From Paragonimus skrjabini miyazakii (Eukaryota > Platyhelminthes > Trematoda > Plagiorchiida > Troglotrematidae): a DNA stretch of 64,000 bases. The DNA lies in the NCBI GenBank assembly GCA_014338405.1, contig JTDE01000036.1, positions 25,472 through 89,471 of the forward strand. Direction: 5' to 3'. Under the pieces are notes generated by a model that made no database searches, was not told where the DNA came from, and was given only the letters and a program-made list of their open reading frames with translations. Positions 52,104 through 64,000 of the stretch are shown here, in pieces. Each line of letters opens with the position of its first letter. The first letter of the stretch is position 1. The position numbers were made by a program, and so were the translations under genes.

Positions 52104-53270
52104 TTGGTCTTGAAAATTGCAAGCAGTACAATTCACCTTCGTTGTAATGCCCCCTCCATAAGGTTACGCATGCTACCGGTCATTTGTCGCCTTTGCGCAT
52201 GTGGATGGTACCTCGTTATAAATTTTCATATGGATCGCAGGAGACAGGATAACGAAATGGTACTCCTACCAACTTATACCACTAGTCACAAATTGCCAGT
52301 GATATCGAGCAATATTCTGCATCAAGCGCTGCACCTTGACGGAAACCAGCTTACGGTGTACTGCGCTACTGATTCGAAAGCCAATGCAGATGACTGTTTT
52401 TTTCTGCGGCTGGTTGATGTGATTGATTCACACCAATCCACCGAAATGAACATTTACGACGCATAAAGATTTCCCAAAGCTTACTACCGATCCCTAATTC
52501 TTGGCACTATACGAAAAAAGACGTGGACTAGTCAACCATTTCACTTCTAAAGTATCGCACCAGTTACATGCAAACGTGGGCTCGTATGAACATTATGCTG
52601 CAGAGTTCGCAACATCTGTTCGGATGAAAGTATACCCGAAGGGCTCAGATTCATCAAGTAGATTCTCATTCAAAATGTTTACTCCGTACACTTCGTCGAA
52701 AGACATTCGAAACCAATCGACGACCGACAAGCCGTCATATAAGTATCTCGTAAGATGGTGTACACATCGTCACCCTTTAAGGGTGATGATGTGACACTCC
52801 TGATAGGACGAATACTGAATTCAACAGCGAGTCGCACATGTACATCAGCTAGGCTCACTGAACCGCCCTCAACAACGCGCCTGCCTTGCAACTCAGAGAA
52901 ACGATCTAGTAACACCACTCGCTAAATCAAACCCTGTTTACGAATTTACCTGCACGTGTGCCTTGCGGAATGTAAGCCATACGGCGGGTGGAAGGATATT
53001 ACAAAATCGAATCTCGGAGCACATCTGGAATTGGCTTGTGAATATCAAAACTGGGAGGGCTAAGAGTGCCATACCAAAACAATTTCTCAAATTTGGTCAT
53101 ACACTGGATCTATCGAAGGCTTTCCGTTTTGTTTCTCAGACTATGAACAAACACGCTTTAGATTTTTCCGGGGCGCTAGCTATACGTTATAGGAAACTCC
53201 CTTGTGTGTCCAAAAGCAGATGATAGTGAACTTAGCACTACTTCGGTATTTCATTGTCTATGGGACAATT
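52104..53270 (+). mobile_element. Penelope-like element relic (RT end and GIY-YIG endonuclease)
   Basis: Frameshifted blocks in the order expected of a Penelope-like element: KKTWTSQPFHF near 52,515-52,547 (end of the reverse transcriptase, usually TWTGQY-HF), the KGDDVTLLIGR block (about 52,780-52,812), VYEFTCTC (about 52,936-52,959), RISEHIWNWL (about 53,008-53,037), AKSAIPKQFLKFGHTLDLS, and CVQKQMIVNL at about 53,200-53,235, typical of the GIY-YIG domain of flatworm elements. Stops and frame changes show it is inactive. The assignment of 52,104-52,466 to the element is by position only. Penelope-like elements often carry hammerheads. Confidence 0.72.
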
Positions 53271-53929
53271 ATCAATGATAAATTTTCCCTAATGATTCGT
53301 CCCTTCATTTTCAATTCTTGTTCGTCACACTTTCCCACTGTGTTGACACAACCCTACTTCATTGCCTATATCGATTATTCATACACTGATTAAAAATTCA
53401 AATATTCCGACATGTCACACCTTGAGCTATGATTATTAGTTAGACAAGCTCCACCATTTTGTCTGTACACAACCATCCCTCTGCTCAGTTAGTTATTATT
53501 TCGTGTATGTAACTGACGAGAGCGAACGAAATGTTGTTCGAACACACAACAACTTTGACCTTATTATGACGCAGTCTGAATTAAAATTAATTAATCCTAA
53601 TATTGGGGTGAGGGTAAATCTAAATGGCAAGAGCTTACATGTTACACAACTACTTGCAATACGATTCAACCATTCAACACTCTTCATGATCTCAATCCCT
53701 GAGGCAGATTGAAGAATTAGCAAGCACTGACGCTTTCCTTTGTTAGTTCTTCTTTACGCACACCAACAACTCTTGTACGCTTCTTGAATGTGTGTGGTTA
53801 ATTTCTGAATTGTTTCAAGTGTAAACACTGTTGATAAATTGTAGAAGAAATCATGAAGTTGCGGTAAACGACGTGTTATTGTTTCAAGTATAAAGTTACT
53901 TCACATTTTATCATAGCTTCCGCATTCAG

Positions 53930-54100
53930 GTAGACTTTCCAGCCAACCTTTTTTCGAAAAGAAGCACTAGAGCTCGTCAGTAATGCATATCCTTAGTACG
54001 GTTGGGGTTAGAACCCCGGCCACGCTTTCGTGAGGCAAACCGTGTTTACTACTGCGCCAATGACCTCACACTAGGCGCGACCAAATCATCATATGTGAAT
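53930..54100 (-). repeat. tRNA-like SINE with a deleted hammerhead
   Basis: On the minus strand: a perfect A box TGGCGCAGTAG (54,059-54,049), the B-box-like GGTTCTAACCCC (54,015-54,004), the linker CCGTACTAAGGAT shared with the 23.2-kb copy, and then the ribozyme remnant at 53,964-53,986, followed by the 3' part shared with 12,847-12,890. It lies 660 bp downstream of the Penelope-like relic, in the opposite orientation. Confidence 0.65.
53964..53986 (-). pseudogene. Hammerhead remnant with the core deleted
   Basis: Minus strand reads ATGCATTACTGACGAG and then CTCTAGTGC. Stem I and the first core block remain, but the stem II 3' strand, GAA and stem III are gone. The gap lies between two CTC repeats, as expected of a slippage deletion. 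Confidence 0.6.
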
Positions 54101-54545
54101 GTTCAGTCAGTTTCGCTTGTGAGTAATGATCAGGTTTCCCGATCGAATCGATAGGAGACAGTTACTCTCTGCTAACTCTAGTAGACAATCCCGCGATTAG
54201 GACCTCCTAGACAGGTCGAAATCTCCGATCTCAAACCTGCTAGGCGACATTTTTGTCTTGTGTAAGCCGTTGATGAAACACAGCCCATTTCATGATTTGT
54301 TTTGACGGGTTCGTCGGTTGTGTTCCATGTGACAATTGACGTACGTAGTCGGTCTTTAATAAAAACAGGAGTAGGGAATTTTCAGCAAGAATAAACTGCG
54401 TTTTGAATTGTCTACCCGTGCGTCATCATGCCGTGCGAAACGTCAACGAGTTCAATAGCCGAAGCCTACTTTTTCCCCCCATAAAACAGTTAACTGGAAT
54501 GCCGTGTACACGTGCACATATGTTACAGTATTTTCATTTTCCCAC

Positions 54546-54812
54546 CGAAACCGCAAAAAGTACCGTAGACATGCTAACTTTTTCGTTTTCATTTGCCCTA
54601 ATGATATAGTAGCGAACCGTCTCAGTTGGTATATATCAACATACAGCGGAATGTTCTCAGGAGTTTTACGGTTCAGTAGAACATTTTCGAGATCTGTCCT
54701 ACAGTCGCGTCTTCCGTCGCTATTCACGTAAAACGCCAACAGGATAGGTTTCGAATTGTAACTATGTAACTGGTGACCTTCGTTCCTGCTAGGTAATTCT
54801 ACGTCAATAAGT
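54546..54812 (-). CDS. Candidate gene D, exon
   Basis: 89 codons between an excellent acceptor (TTGTTCTGCCAAGCATCAG) and a GTGGGA donor. The product (HSYNSKPILLAFYVNSDGR, TPENIPLYVDIYQLRRFA) is strongly protein-like. It starts with one base of a split codon and ends in phase 2. The opposite strand is also partly open, but with a less natural composition. Not recognised; linkage to the exon at 51,553 is by strand and order only. Confidence 0.42.
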
Positions 54813-55867
54813 CTGATGCTTGGCAGAACAATCAAGCACTGATGTGTTTAGCCAAAGGTTTTCGAAATATTGTTTTTGAATAGCTGATCAAGGTCACTGG
54901 ATTCGAAAGAAACCTTGAACTGTATTAAGAAATCCTTTTGCTTGAACAGACAAAAATATCATGCCTAGATTTTCCAGGTAGTTGTATTAACATTTATTTT
55001 CTTTTTCCGTGATTGTGAGATAAAACGACCATTTTGCACTTCTTCACGTGACCTATGATAGTAGTTTCTAAAGTGATGATCGTAAATACCTTTTATCAGG
55101 CCGTCGTTTGCTTGACGCGGAATACACATTTTTGACCTCAGTTGCTCCACTTGCCAATTTGACATCTCGACACAGTGAGTGGATGCGGATAATTGCAAGC
55201 GAACAGCTACTACATTGAATTTCAGTTACGCTAACTTACAGAGAATCCATATCTTTCGCCAATCACAATAGTCACAACTTGGGCTTGATGAGAAGGGCTC
55301 TTGATTGACAGTCTGAAATTTAGTTACTGGAACTGGTTTCCATATGCTGGCCTACCTCATGCCGAGAAAATCTAACATGGTCGATTGAACTGTTCTTCAC
55401 TTCACGTGTAGTCACTTTGAGTAGATCCTTGTAGATACCTTTCTTCAACATTTCTCAGGCTGCGGTTAATGGATACTAGTTTGTAAGCCAACCTCAAAAT
55501 GGTCAGTCAGTTTCCGCCCGTAAAAAAATAAGCTTGACTTTTCAATTGAAAAATAATGCTACATACAAATTACTATTCCGACCAATAGCCATTATTGGTT
55601 TTAACATATCCAGATAAGATCGTATTCTTAGAGAAATGAGCTAAAATCGGCAGCGTTAACAACCTTATGGCAATAAGTAGATAAGTTACATTCATGCTGA
55701 CAAACAGAGGTATATTAGTTCAAAAGTGTTTTACGAATTTGTCCTCAGCTATGAAAGCTTATCTGGTCCTGTGTACAAAAATGTAGGAACTTGTACAACC
55801 GTTAGAAGAAATTATTTCTGACTTTACATGCCTACTGAGAGAGTGAATTTGTTTCGTGTATCTGTAG

Positions 55868-56010
55868 GGACATTTAAAAACGATCTGTACAATTTGATAG
55901 TTAGCATGGGATTTGGATATCAACCTTTGGGAAAACAACTCATCAAGAGCCATACATCAAGACAACTTCTACGGATTAAAATGGCCAGAATCTTACAGTG
56001 TTTTTTTTAG
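55868..56010 (+). CDS. Candidate gene C, exon
   Basis: Excellent acceptor (TTGTTTCGTGTATCTGTAG). The frame, entered after two bases, reads TFKNDLYNLIVSMGFGYQPL and stays open to a TAG at 56,008-56,010. No consensus donor is seen before the stop, so it is either a terminal exon or uses a weak donor. Confidence 0.4.
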
Positions 56011-59000
56011 CTAGCCCTCTTATAAAAGGTAGGTTTGATTTAAGTTTTGATCTCGTCTGAGCAAATCTTTTTCACTACGGGATTTGAAATCTGATGGACT
56101 TTTTTTTTAGGAAACAATATTCAGTTCTGCATTGCCAATCACACACTAGACGTAGATTACTATGATGATTGTAAATCATACTGCATGAATTATTACGTTG
56201 TACAGAGACTGAGTACATTACAATTTCGTTGGCTGACATGGTGCCTTATTACTACTGCTTAGAAGCTAGCTCTGAGTTTGAGCTAAGTGCATTTCTCATT
56301 ACTATTGCGTATTCCAAACTATTGCAATTACTTATTACACCTAAAATTTTAGCCACAGTTTCTAGAGGGTAATGCTTATGTTGTCCAATCACCACCCTTC
56401 ATAATAATAACCATCCGGTTAACTCCGGCCAACGATTCAAGCAGTATGACTTAGTTGTCAAGTGTAAAATGAACAAGGTAAAGCTTTTGCTTCTTGATAG
56501 ACCTTTCAACCAGTCAAAGTCGAAGAGAAGAAGAGGACAAATAGGCAAGATTTTTACGTTTTGACGACTTAAAAATCTGGATGAACTATTGAAAAAATAG
56601 ACTGTGCGTTAGATCAATCAGGAGGTTCGTCTATGTTAGTTGAGCTAATTGATAAATGTCTGACGGATTACTGTCTGCGTTGAAGAAGAGCCAACATCTC
56701 TTTTCGATACACCATCATCTAGCGCAGGCCTTGGTGTTAAACACTTCAGTGAAAAGTCTGTTCGTTATACTGAGTAGATTTTTCTGTTTGACAATCTCCT
56801 AGACATTTCGCACTACTGTTATTCCTATACTACATCGGGCGTCTATCAATATGGGCTGAGTCACCTTATCTTTCAAAATATACAGCTACTCATAGGAACT
56901 CCGTTAGGATATACTTCATCCCTCAAACTTCATGCTCTTGTTTTCACTGTTTTATGTTTAATCTTAGAATGAGAGGTAATATGGCTGCTACTAATGTTTT
57001 CATTCTGAAGTAGATAAGTCAACAGGTTGCCCTCATTGTGACCTGTTAAAAGTTGACATCCGCTTTGTTATTTAGATTAAAACTCAGGACAGAAGTGGGC
57101 GTGTTGAATTGATACCACCCGTATTGTATAACTTACGTCAACTGAACAACTCAGGCCATTCAGCCTTGAACATGAGTAACTTTTGCCAGTATTAGTTTTC
57201 CACTTTTTGTGCGTAACTGTTTCACTTTACAAACTTCTTTTCTGAACTAGACGTGACCTTAGATGAACCACATAGTTATAGGTGGTGTGGTTCACTAAAT
57301 AGCTCTCCATTCTGATTGAATATGTTATTGGATTCAAACCATGCACTCAATCAAGACCTCAACGTCCCGCAATTGCTTGACTTCGGGAAGCTGGCCATGC
57401 CTGCTGTGAATAATTTCATGAAGTTATCAAAAGACGCAATCTAAACAAATCCAGTTTGGTAGACTTTTACTAAACCGAAGTTGCACTGGCAATTCAGACA
57501 TCAAGTAGCGCAATATGTGATAGCGTTTTGCGGGTTCAGGCAAAACAGGACTTCAAGAAAGTTCCAGGAGGTGTCGAATGTCGAACAAAATAGTCCTCGT
57601 GGCTGTTTAAGTAGCGAAGAAGCCCAAGCATAGTCTAATTGCTGATCGACAGGCTTGATTAACCAAGGAAATTCATGAATTGGAAACTGCTTGTTCTCCA
57701 GTGAATACTGACACGATCTTAAAGCTCACGTGTACCAACGACCCAGAAAGTCCACCTGTCACTGGACCTCGCAGCGAGACTGAGGACACACTCATTTACA
57801 GTAAATCAAGAACATTTAGTTGGCCGGATTAATTCATCATATGGTTTTGCCGTATAAACCCTATATGACTCTTATGTCGTGCCTTGATCAATGTATCTAA
57901 AATCACCTGCCAGAAGTGGATTCTGCAGTTACAATTTAGCTCTCAACCATAATAAGACCGCGTGTCCTCTTGCCGACAATTTTCAAATAAAGTAAGGCTT
58001 TAGTGGGGGCATTGGATGAGTTGTTCAAAATTATGCAAAACGACTGAGAACCTTTCGCTGGACTGTACTCACTCACTACCAGGTCCCATATCGACCGTGA
58101 TCCCTTGCAAAAACTGCAATGAATTGGACTGACTCAGACTCTGTTGTTGTCTATACTTCAGTGACTCACCGTGTCACAAAAAGGACATGATAGGAAAGAA
58201 CAAGCAAGGGTTTGTCTCACACGGGAATGTTTAGGTAACAAATTAACCCTTTACCGTGTTGTGGAGGAGCTTCATATGTAGCGCCGATCAACAATTACCG
58301 TTTCCCTTGACTCCAGAAGTACAGTCAATTTCATGAACATTTGAAGGATACATACACTTAAATGGGTCAACCATGAAATGAAGACGCCAGCTAATCGGCT
58401 GCTTATTGAACGTTCTTTGTAAAGATCATATTCGACTTGCGTGAGGTGCGTGGTGGAAAAATATGTACGGAAGCCATGTCGATTACTGAATGGTTAACCG
58501 TTGTTAGTCGAGTTTGTTTCCTGTGCTGGGATCGTCACTACTCAGTGACTTGGCGATTAGAGATAGTAAACGATGTGGTGATTTATCGGCTCATTGTCAT
58601 GAATGTTGTCGCTGTTCGACTGAGTTCTCTGTGAAGTAAGTGATACCAAGGAAAGAACTCAGTGTAAGTTAGTTCCTGGATAACGTTTTTTACAAGTTAT
58701 GCTCAACTTAGCAAAACATGGAAACCACTTGTTTACAGTTGTAACAATCAAGCTTACATGGACTATGCAAGCTAATCTAAGACTGTATGAGAACATAGTT
58801 TTAATTTTTCCGGTCTCACTTGTAGGTTTCTAACAGACCAAAATCATCAATTTAATAGGTTTTATTTAAAACCGAGCATAACAACACGAATTTAAATCTT
58901 CGTCTCACTTGGCTGACTGTTTCGTGCTATTAAAATTAATCAGTGATGCATATCTTTATTGCATGCAGTAGAAATTTGCACTACACATGAGTCATTTTTA

Positions 59001-61263
59001 CCCAAACGGGCAGACAACGGGATTATACAAGCGTGAATGGTATGTGTCAGTCGCATTGGTACCGTTTAATAACTATAGATTGCAGTCCCATAGACCTCCC
59101 AGGCGGGTGTTATTTTTGATCGCCCAACTAAGTCTAATTTAGAATACTTTCCGATCTTCAGTTATGTATGAGTGATGACTTTTTTAGTTCATAAATGTCA
59201 GTGGCACATTTGTGTTATATTCTGAATCATACGCAATTTCAAATGAATATTTGGAGTTGAAAGTATAAAGCCTTGTGAGTCACTCAGATGTGATTGCCAG
59301 AAGACAGATTATGATCTGAACTAATTTCACACATTTCTATCACTTATAAAAGTGTAACCAGCGTGAAGACAAAAATTCCTAACTTGATAGTATGTGATGA
59401 GTACGGCCAAACAACTGACTTACATAATGATTGCCAATAAGTTTGGAGTCTATAAAGCATGCTATCTCTTGTTAATTCACAATATTTCCATATATGCATA
59501 GTCTGCGATGTATACTATAAAGTGATATTATCATTGTGTCTCGTGTTGGGAAATGTTTTGAAACAGAAGATGCTACATTTCGTCCCTACTGATTCTTACT
59601 CACAACCAAATGCTCTACTATAGCTATTTTGGCGTATGCTATTTAGCCATGGTCTAAAATAATCCTTCTGCTATATCAATACAGTTGTTTCTGCAAATGC
59701 ATGAAAACTCGTCAACTCGACTTATGGTTAAAACTTATGAGTTCACTGTATGGAAAGCGTTAGGAGAATCTTAGTGGTTTAGGAAAGGGAAATAATTTTC
59801 ATTGTAACCGCACTATGCTTCGTTGACACGCTAGCTCTTTTGTTGAATGTATTAGGGAAAATGTAACCGTCAAAGGGAGGATAGATATAGACAACTTTTG
59901 TGGAAACCCGTGATAGTGAGAGTACTTTCAAGAGATAGTCCGCTTCATTTTCTCTTAAAAGATGCTGGCAACTTGATAGCATTAGTAGTCTAATGCAAAA
60001 TCTATTTTCAATTATCAATGTGTCATTTAATGGTACTCTGGATACTCAGCAAAACCGCTTACAATCTGTCGGTCCTTTTGAAGTAACAAGAGAATCTCTT
60101 ACTATTATCTTGCATACATTGGCTTGCTTTACACTAAGAGCCCAATGCATCTATTTAAACTATTTGTAATCCAGATGTTCAAAGAAGTTGAACTGTTTTT
60201 CTTCCTGCTTGATATTCCACCATGGATTTGATGGACAACAATGAATATTTGGATTACTTGTCCCACTTGCTGTGCATTTCATTCACATGACGCTTATTTT
60301 ATGAGACTCATGGTTACACCATTGAAGTAGATTGATTTGTATGCTTACTTTAAAATATTTCTGGGGAAAGTCCTTTTTCTGTTCTGAACTAAACGTGACA
60401 TACTGATATGCCTCTTACATGGTTAAAAGTCCAGACTAGTGATCCTCTTTGAAAGGAAACTGTTGAAAACTGAATGAATTACTAATGAAAACTGTTTACC
60501 TTAAGACAGGCGAACTGTACAGTTACCATTTAGTTTGATGATCGAGAGGGTTCATTTCATAATATCGATGTGTGAGAAAGCTTGAGTGTTTTATAGAGAA
60601 CCTGACAAACACTCCAGCGCTGTCCACATCCTGTAAACTTGTAGACTGTCAATGTGTGCTACCGGTCGTTAGAAGTAATCGCCTTCGGATAACAGTTACG
60701 TGTGTGACTCACTCTTATTCGTTAAATATAGCTTGATACTTCCACTTAATGGATTTGATTTGCTAACTGAATGGCTTGAAGCTAAACGTTCATGCACTGT
60801 TTTCTGTTATGTCAACCGTGTCTGTTGTGAGTTTTTAAATAAATACATCTCAATTTCACTGTTAGTCAATGGGATTTAAATAAAAACGGATTCTACGTCG
60901 TAATTTGTTAGGACAGAACTTTGTTTGCAACTTCTGCTCGGTTTACATTTCCACAATTTCGTTTGACCATTCGAAATGTCAGAGAAGGCAACAAATCATT
61001 TCACACAAGTATTGGAAAGTAGGTCTACAAATTACATAAACCATTCCTTTTTTTGACATGTGTAGCATTAGAACTAATTCTTCTAAACTTGTGACGAAAA
61101 TCAATTCTAAATTTGTCCAAAAAGCTAAATAGCACACGTTGAAGAACAGTCAAGACAAACGTTAGTTTATTTTACAGTACAGATGCAGTTAAAACGCTAC
61201 GGCTTTTGAAACTAGTTAAAACCCTAGATGACTGATCAAGTTGTCCGGTTATGTTCTGTTCAG
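56011..61263. other. Stretch with no supported gene
   Basis: AT-rich. Open frames are short. A minus-strand frame at 59,779-60,018 and a decayed, stop-rich plus-strand coding-like patch at about 57,330-58,200 were noticed but could not be assigned. Confidence 0.45.
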
Positions 61264-61388
61264 GAGTATCTGTTACTTCCATCTAGTTTTGCTTTACAAG
61301 AAGAAGTAACTTTTCCTGGTCAATATCAAGATATCAGGGCAGCAGTGGCCGATATTTTGTGGTCTCGTACAATGTCAATGATACCTAG
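61264..61388 (+). CDS. Candidate gene C, third exon from the end
   Basis: 41 codons plus two bases between TATGTTCTGTTCAG and CCTAG|GTAATC. The peptide includes LLLPSSFALQEEVTFPGQY and DIRAAVADILWSRTMSMIP. It reads well and contains no start codon-led frame long enough to be found by a simple ORF search. Phase joins to 61,519. Confidence 0.55.
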
Positions 61389-61518
61389 GTAATCACTCCA
61401 TCTCATACTGTTCCGAAATAATATTCAGGTCTCAACTAATGACAAAAATCCGCCAAGTTATCCTAATGAAATACGTGTGAATCTTATAGCGTTCAACATT
61501 TTCGATTAATTTACTTAG

Positions 61519-61618
61519 TCCGACCTACGAAACGCTGGACATACAACCTATTCAGAAGATGGGTCGCAGTCTGGCACTCCATTTTCGTGAAAGTGAATGC
61601 TTATTTACAATATCAAAG
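61519..61618 (+). CDS. Candidate gene C, penultimate exon
   Basis: One base completing the Ser codon plus 33 codons, ending AAG|GTATTC in phase 0. It includes PTYETLDIQPIQKMGRSLAL. The intron before it is 130 bp and the one after it 71 bp. Confidence 0.55.
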
Positions 61619-61689
61619 GTATTCGATTTTCATTTGCAATCTGATTCTGCTCATATCAATCTATATGGTTATTGTTCATTTTGTACCAG

Positions 61690-61728
61690 ATACCATTACA
61701 AATTCTTCGTCGTAACATGACTGTCTAA
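61690..61728 (+). CDS. Candidate gene C, terminal exon
   Basis: 13 codons including TAA (IPLQILRRNMTV) after TTTGTACCAG. The three small exons with compatible phases give a solid 3' end for an unknown + strand gene whose upstream exons may include those at 46.5-51.2 and 55.9 kb. Confidence 0.5.
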   Translation: MPLQILRRNMTV

Positions 61729-62066
61729 ATTAACTGGCGGTGGCACTGGTATTTCCGTTGGACAGATAATTGGGCAAAGTGTTCTGAAACTTGGTTATTG
61801 AGAACCAAGTTTGACGTATGTGAGCGTGGTAATTTTATCGTCGGATGGAAATCTATGACGTTTCTGAACATTGTGTTGCGACTTTGTTTTTTTTTACGTC
61901 ATCTGCTTTTGGAATTCTGCACTTCAGTCCGCGTAGCACTCTTTTTTTTGGTTACCAAGTTTATTATTATGGTTGCTGTTTTCAAATCTACAAGACCAAA
62001 TACTCACATTTCATGTGATATTATTCCAACGTATTATCCGGAAATGATGGTTGTTGAACTACTCAC

Positions 62067-62224
62067 CCGAACATTTTGAAGTTGTTCATTATATCGTTGC
62101 AAATAAGTGTCCAGCAGTTGTGAACTGTTCATTCCGCCAGTCGTATCTTCGTTTTTTGAATTGTGCTTGTTGTACGAACCTCTTCTCATGATCTGGCATG
62201 TACCCATTACAGGTGTCATGTCAT
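62067..62224 (-). CDS. Candidate gene D or a separate minus-strand gene, exon
   Basis: Very good borders: the acceptor CTTGCCTATTTTCCTGCAG and the donor CGG|GTGAGT. Two bases plus 52 codons, phase 0 at the end. The peptide is polar (QIMRRGSYNKHNSKNEDTTG, SSQLLDTYLQRYNEQL). It faces the 3' end of candidate gene C, only 339 bp away. Confidence 0.52.
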
Positions 62225-64000
62225 CTGCAGGAAAATAGGCAAGTTTGAACAAAGCTGTCGCAAGCATGAACAAAATTCCACGCCAAAATACAAAACGCAG
62301 TCACCAAAAAGACATGACCAACTCCAAACCGTGTTTGTTAGTAAATGAGTTACGTGAGCAAAACGGTTTAAATCATGGTTTCAGATTTTGAAACCGAACT
62401 TTGATTCTACTCACGACCCAATTGCAGTGTCAGGTTGACTAATAAATCCAGATTATGTTCATCCTATTCACGTTACACTTGCCTAAAAGTACCAGCGTTT
62501 GGGAAACTTGCTCATTTCGGTTGACCATACACCAAGTTTCCCAAAATGAGTAGGGCGTATTTATTTACTATGGTATAAAATTTTAGGCTGCTATTTTAAA
62601 TCGCTTCGAAAGTTATTTTCATCAACTGCGTTCTGGTTCCTAATTCACTGTGTAAGAAACCTTTTAGTAGACTTTGGCTCCAAAATGTCAGCGTGTTGAA
62701 TACCGTCCTGTTCACCCGCGCTGGCGTTTTATAGGAAATGAATAATTATGTGACATACCGTGGTGTGGTATACCCACATGTTTAACCCGCACTATGAAGG
62801 TGTTTCTCGGGCAGTAATGTAGACATGCCAGTGTGAAATTTCCTTGAGTTCGTACACAGAGTGTAAACTTGACGATGAATATTTTAAGTTGCTTGATTCA
62901 TTCAGAGTTCTGGAAATTGGAAGTATTCTATCTTAAACCACGACGTTTTACTTTGTAATCACATCGGTTTAATCACAGAAAGAGCCATTTACCACTCGGA
63001 TTTTCAAAACTCTGATCATTCACTTTCTAGACAGTTCATACACGGATATAATAACACTGAATTTACTTTTGAAATACAGCTTGGAGGGATTTTATTACCG
63101 TATTAAAACAAGGCACCGTAATCAATAGAACAAGTGTGGTATACAGTCAATCGATTTTAACAACCAGTGACAAAGACTGAAGCTGATACTGCTCTATAAA
63201 CAATTGTTATGTTATTTACGGCGGGGCTGACTATGAGCTGAACCTCAACAAGACTGAACAAATTTACTCTTAATAAAACATGCGTCACCATAATATCAGG
63301 GTTTGCTTGATTGTAAGTGGGTTGTAACACAATGGCATAAGGAGCTCTATGGAATGTGAGGCGTCGAGACTTTGACTATTAGGATTCTGCTTGGCAGGAT
63401 TTTGCTACTTAGGCATGTGGAGAAAAATCTTCATGCTTGCCACTTGAATAGAGCATTCTGCATCCGACTGTTGGCCATGTCCAAAAGTGCTTTTGTTTAG
63501 TTTACAGTTGATGGTTCTTAACCCTACTTTGACCTTTAGTTTTAAGCTACAGACATCCTGGGCTACCTGATACTATTACTTGCCTTAGCGTTGTGACCAC
63601 TAATACATTTTGTTAATCTGGTCCATATAGAACGCGGGTTTTCTTTTGAAACTCAAAGCAAGATCGATATGACCAGGAGAATTTAGGTTAACGTTGCCGA
63701 AAGTCATTTACTAAGCATCTCGGCCAACAGTCCTGTTATTGCTGGCCAGAATGCCACGATGTGCAGGCCCATGGCTAGTAGACTTGTGGCTATTTTGTAA
63801 CCTATTTTTATACAATAATTCTTGCTTTAGGTACACGATTAACTGACTTGCTTGATTGCGGAATTTTATCACTGAAGTATTGAAGGAAATTGTTCTCCTA
63901 GTGTCAAGCAAAGATTGTCCAGTCGAAGGATATGAGAGACATAAACCTAAAAACTAACAATGCCCTTCTTTACTATAGTTTGGCAAATAAAATATCACTG
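62225..64000. other. Right end, nothing recognised
   Basis: Short overlapping frames only. No repeat copy, tRNA-like box or spliced exon pair could be supported. Confidence 0.45.

Noticed and set aside
61798..62079. Plus-strand frame of 93 codons after candidate gene C
   Set aside because: Partly a shadow of the minus-strand exon at 62,067-62,224, and T-rich hydrophobic low-complexity sequence.
1..64000. CRISPR arrays, bacterial operons or a prokaryotic origin
   Set aside because: Spliced genes, microsatellites and eukaryotic retroelements throughout; no regularly spaced direct repeats were seen.

Overview
This looks like nuclear DNA from an AT-rich metazoan, most probably a trematode flatworm. 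The reasons are one conserved animal gene split into eight exons by introns of 43 bp to 16.6 kb, interspersed RTE-like LINE, Gypsy-like and Penelope-like relics, and small repeats that combine tRNA-like Pol III boxes with a hammerhead ribozyme, a layout best known from the schistosome Sm-alpha SINE. The taxon is an inference. There is one assembly gap of 100 N (43,804-43,903).

The anchor gene is a complete BCKDHA homologue (E1-alpha of the mitochondrial branched-chain 2-oxoacid dehydrogenase) on the + strand, 7,169-31,997. All eight exons could be placed with GT/AG borders and matching phases, giving 1,293 coding bases (430 residues). Its 16.6-kb intron 6 holds most of the repeats of the left half and several open exon-like blocks, some on the opposite strand.

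Layout: 1-3,391, an AT microsatellite, a fragment of the hammerhead repeat and a near full-length but broken RTE-like LINE; 4,806-6,450, candidate exons of an unrecognised single-pass membrane protein; 7,169-31,997, BCKDHA with its nested contents; 34,306-36,996, four + strand exons ending in a stop, product unknown; 42,098-44,839, two - strand exons rich in P/N/S/Q; 46,530-61,728, several well-bordered + strand exons ending in a stop at 61,728, product unknown; interleaved with these, - strand exons at 51,440-51,553, 54,546-54,812 and 62,067-62,224. A Penelope-like relic lies at about 52,100-53,270. The rest is AT-rich sequence in which I see no supportable gene.

The most interesting item is an apparently intact type I hammerhead ribozyme at 12,802-12,846, with two decayed relatives (23,229 and 53,964) that sit just downstream of tRNA-like A and B boxes, plus ribozyme-less fragments at 43-139 and 30,488-30,610. 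Apart from BCKDHA and the transposon relics, the exon models rest only on open frame, splice borders and phase, and no function is assigned to them.
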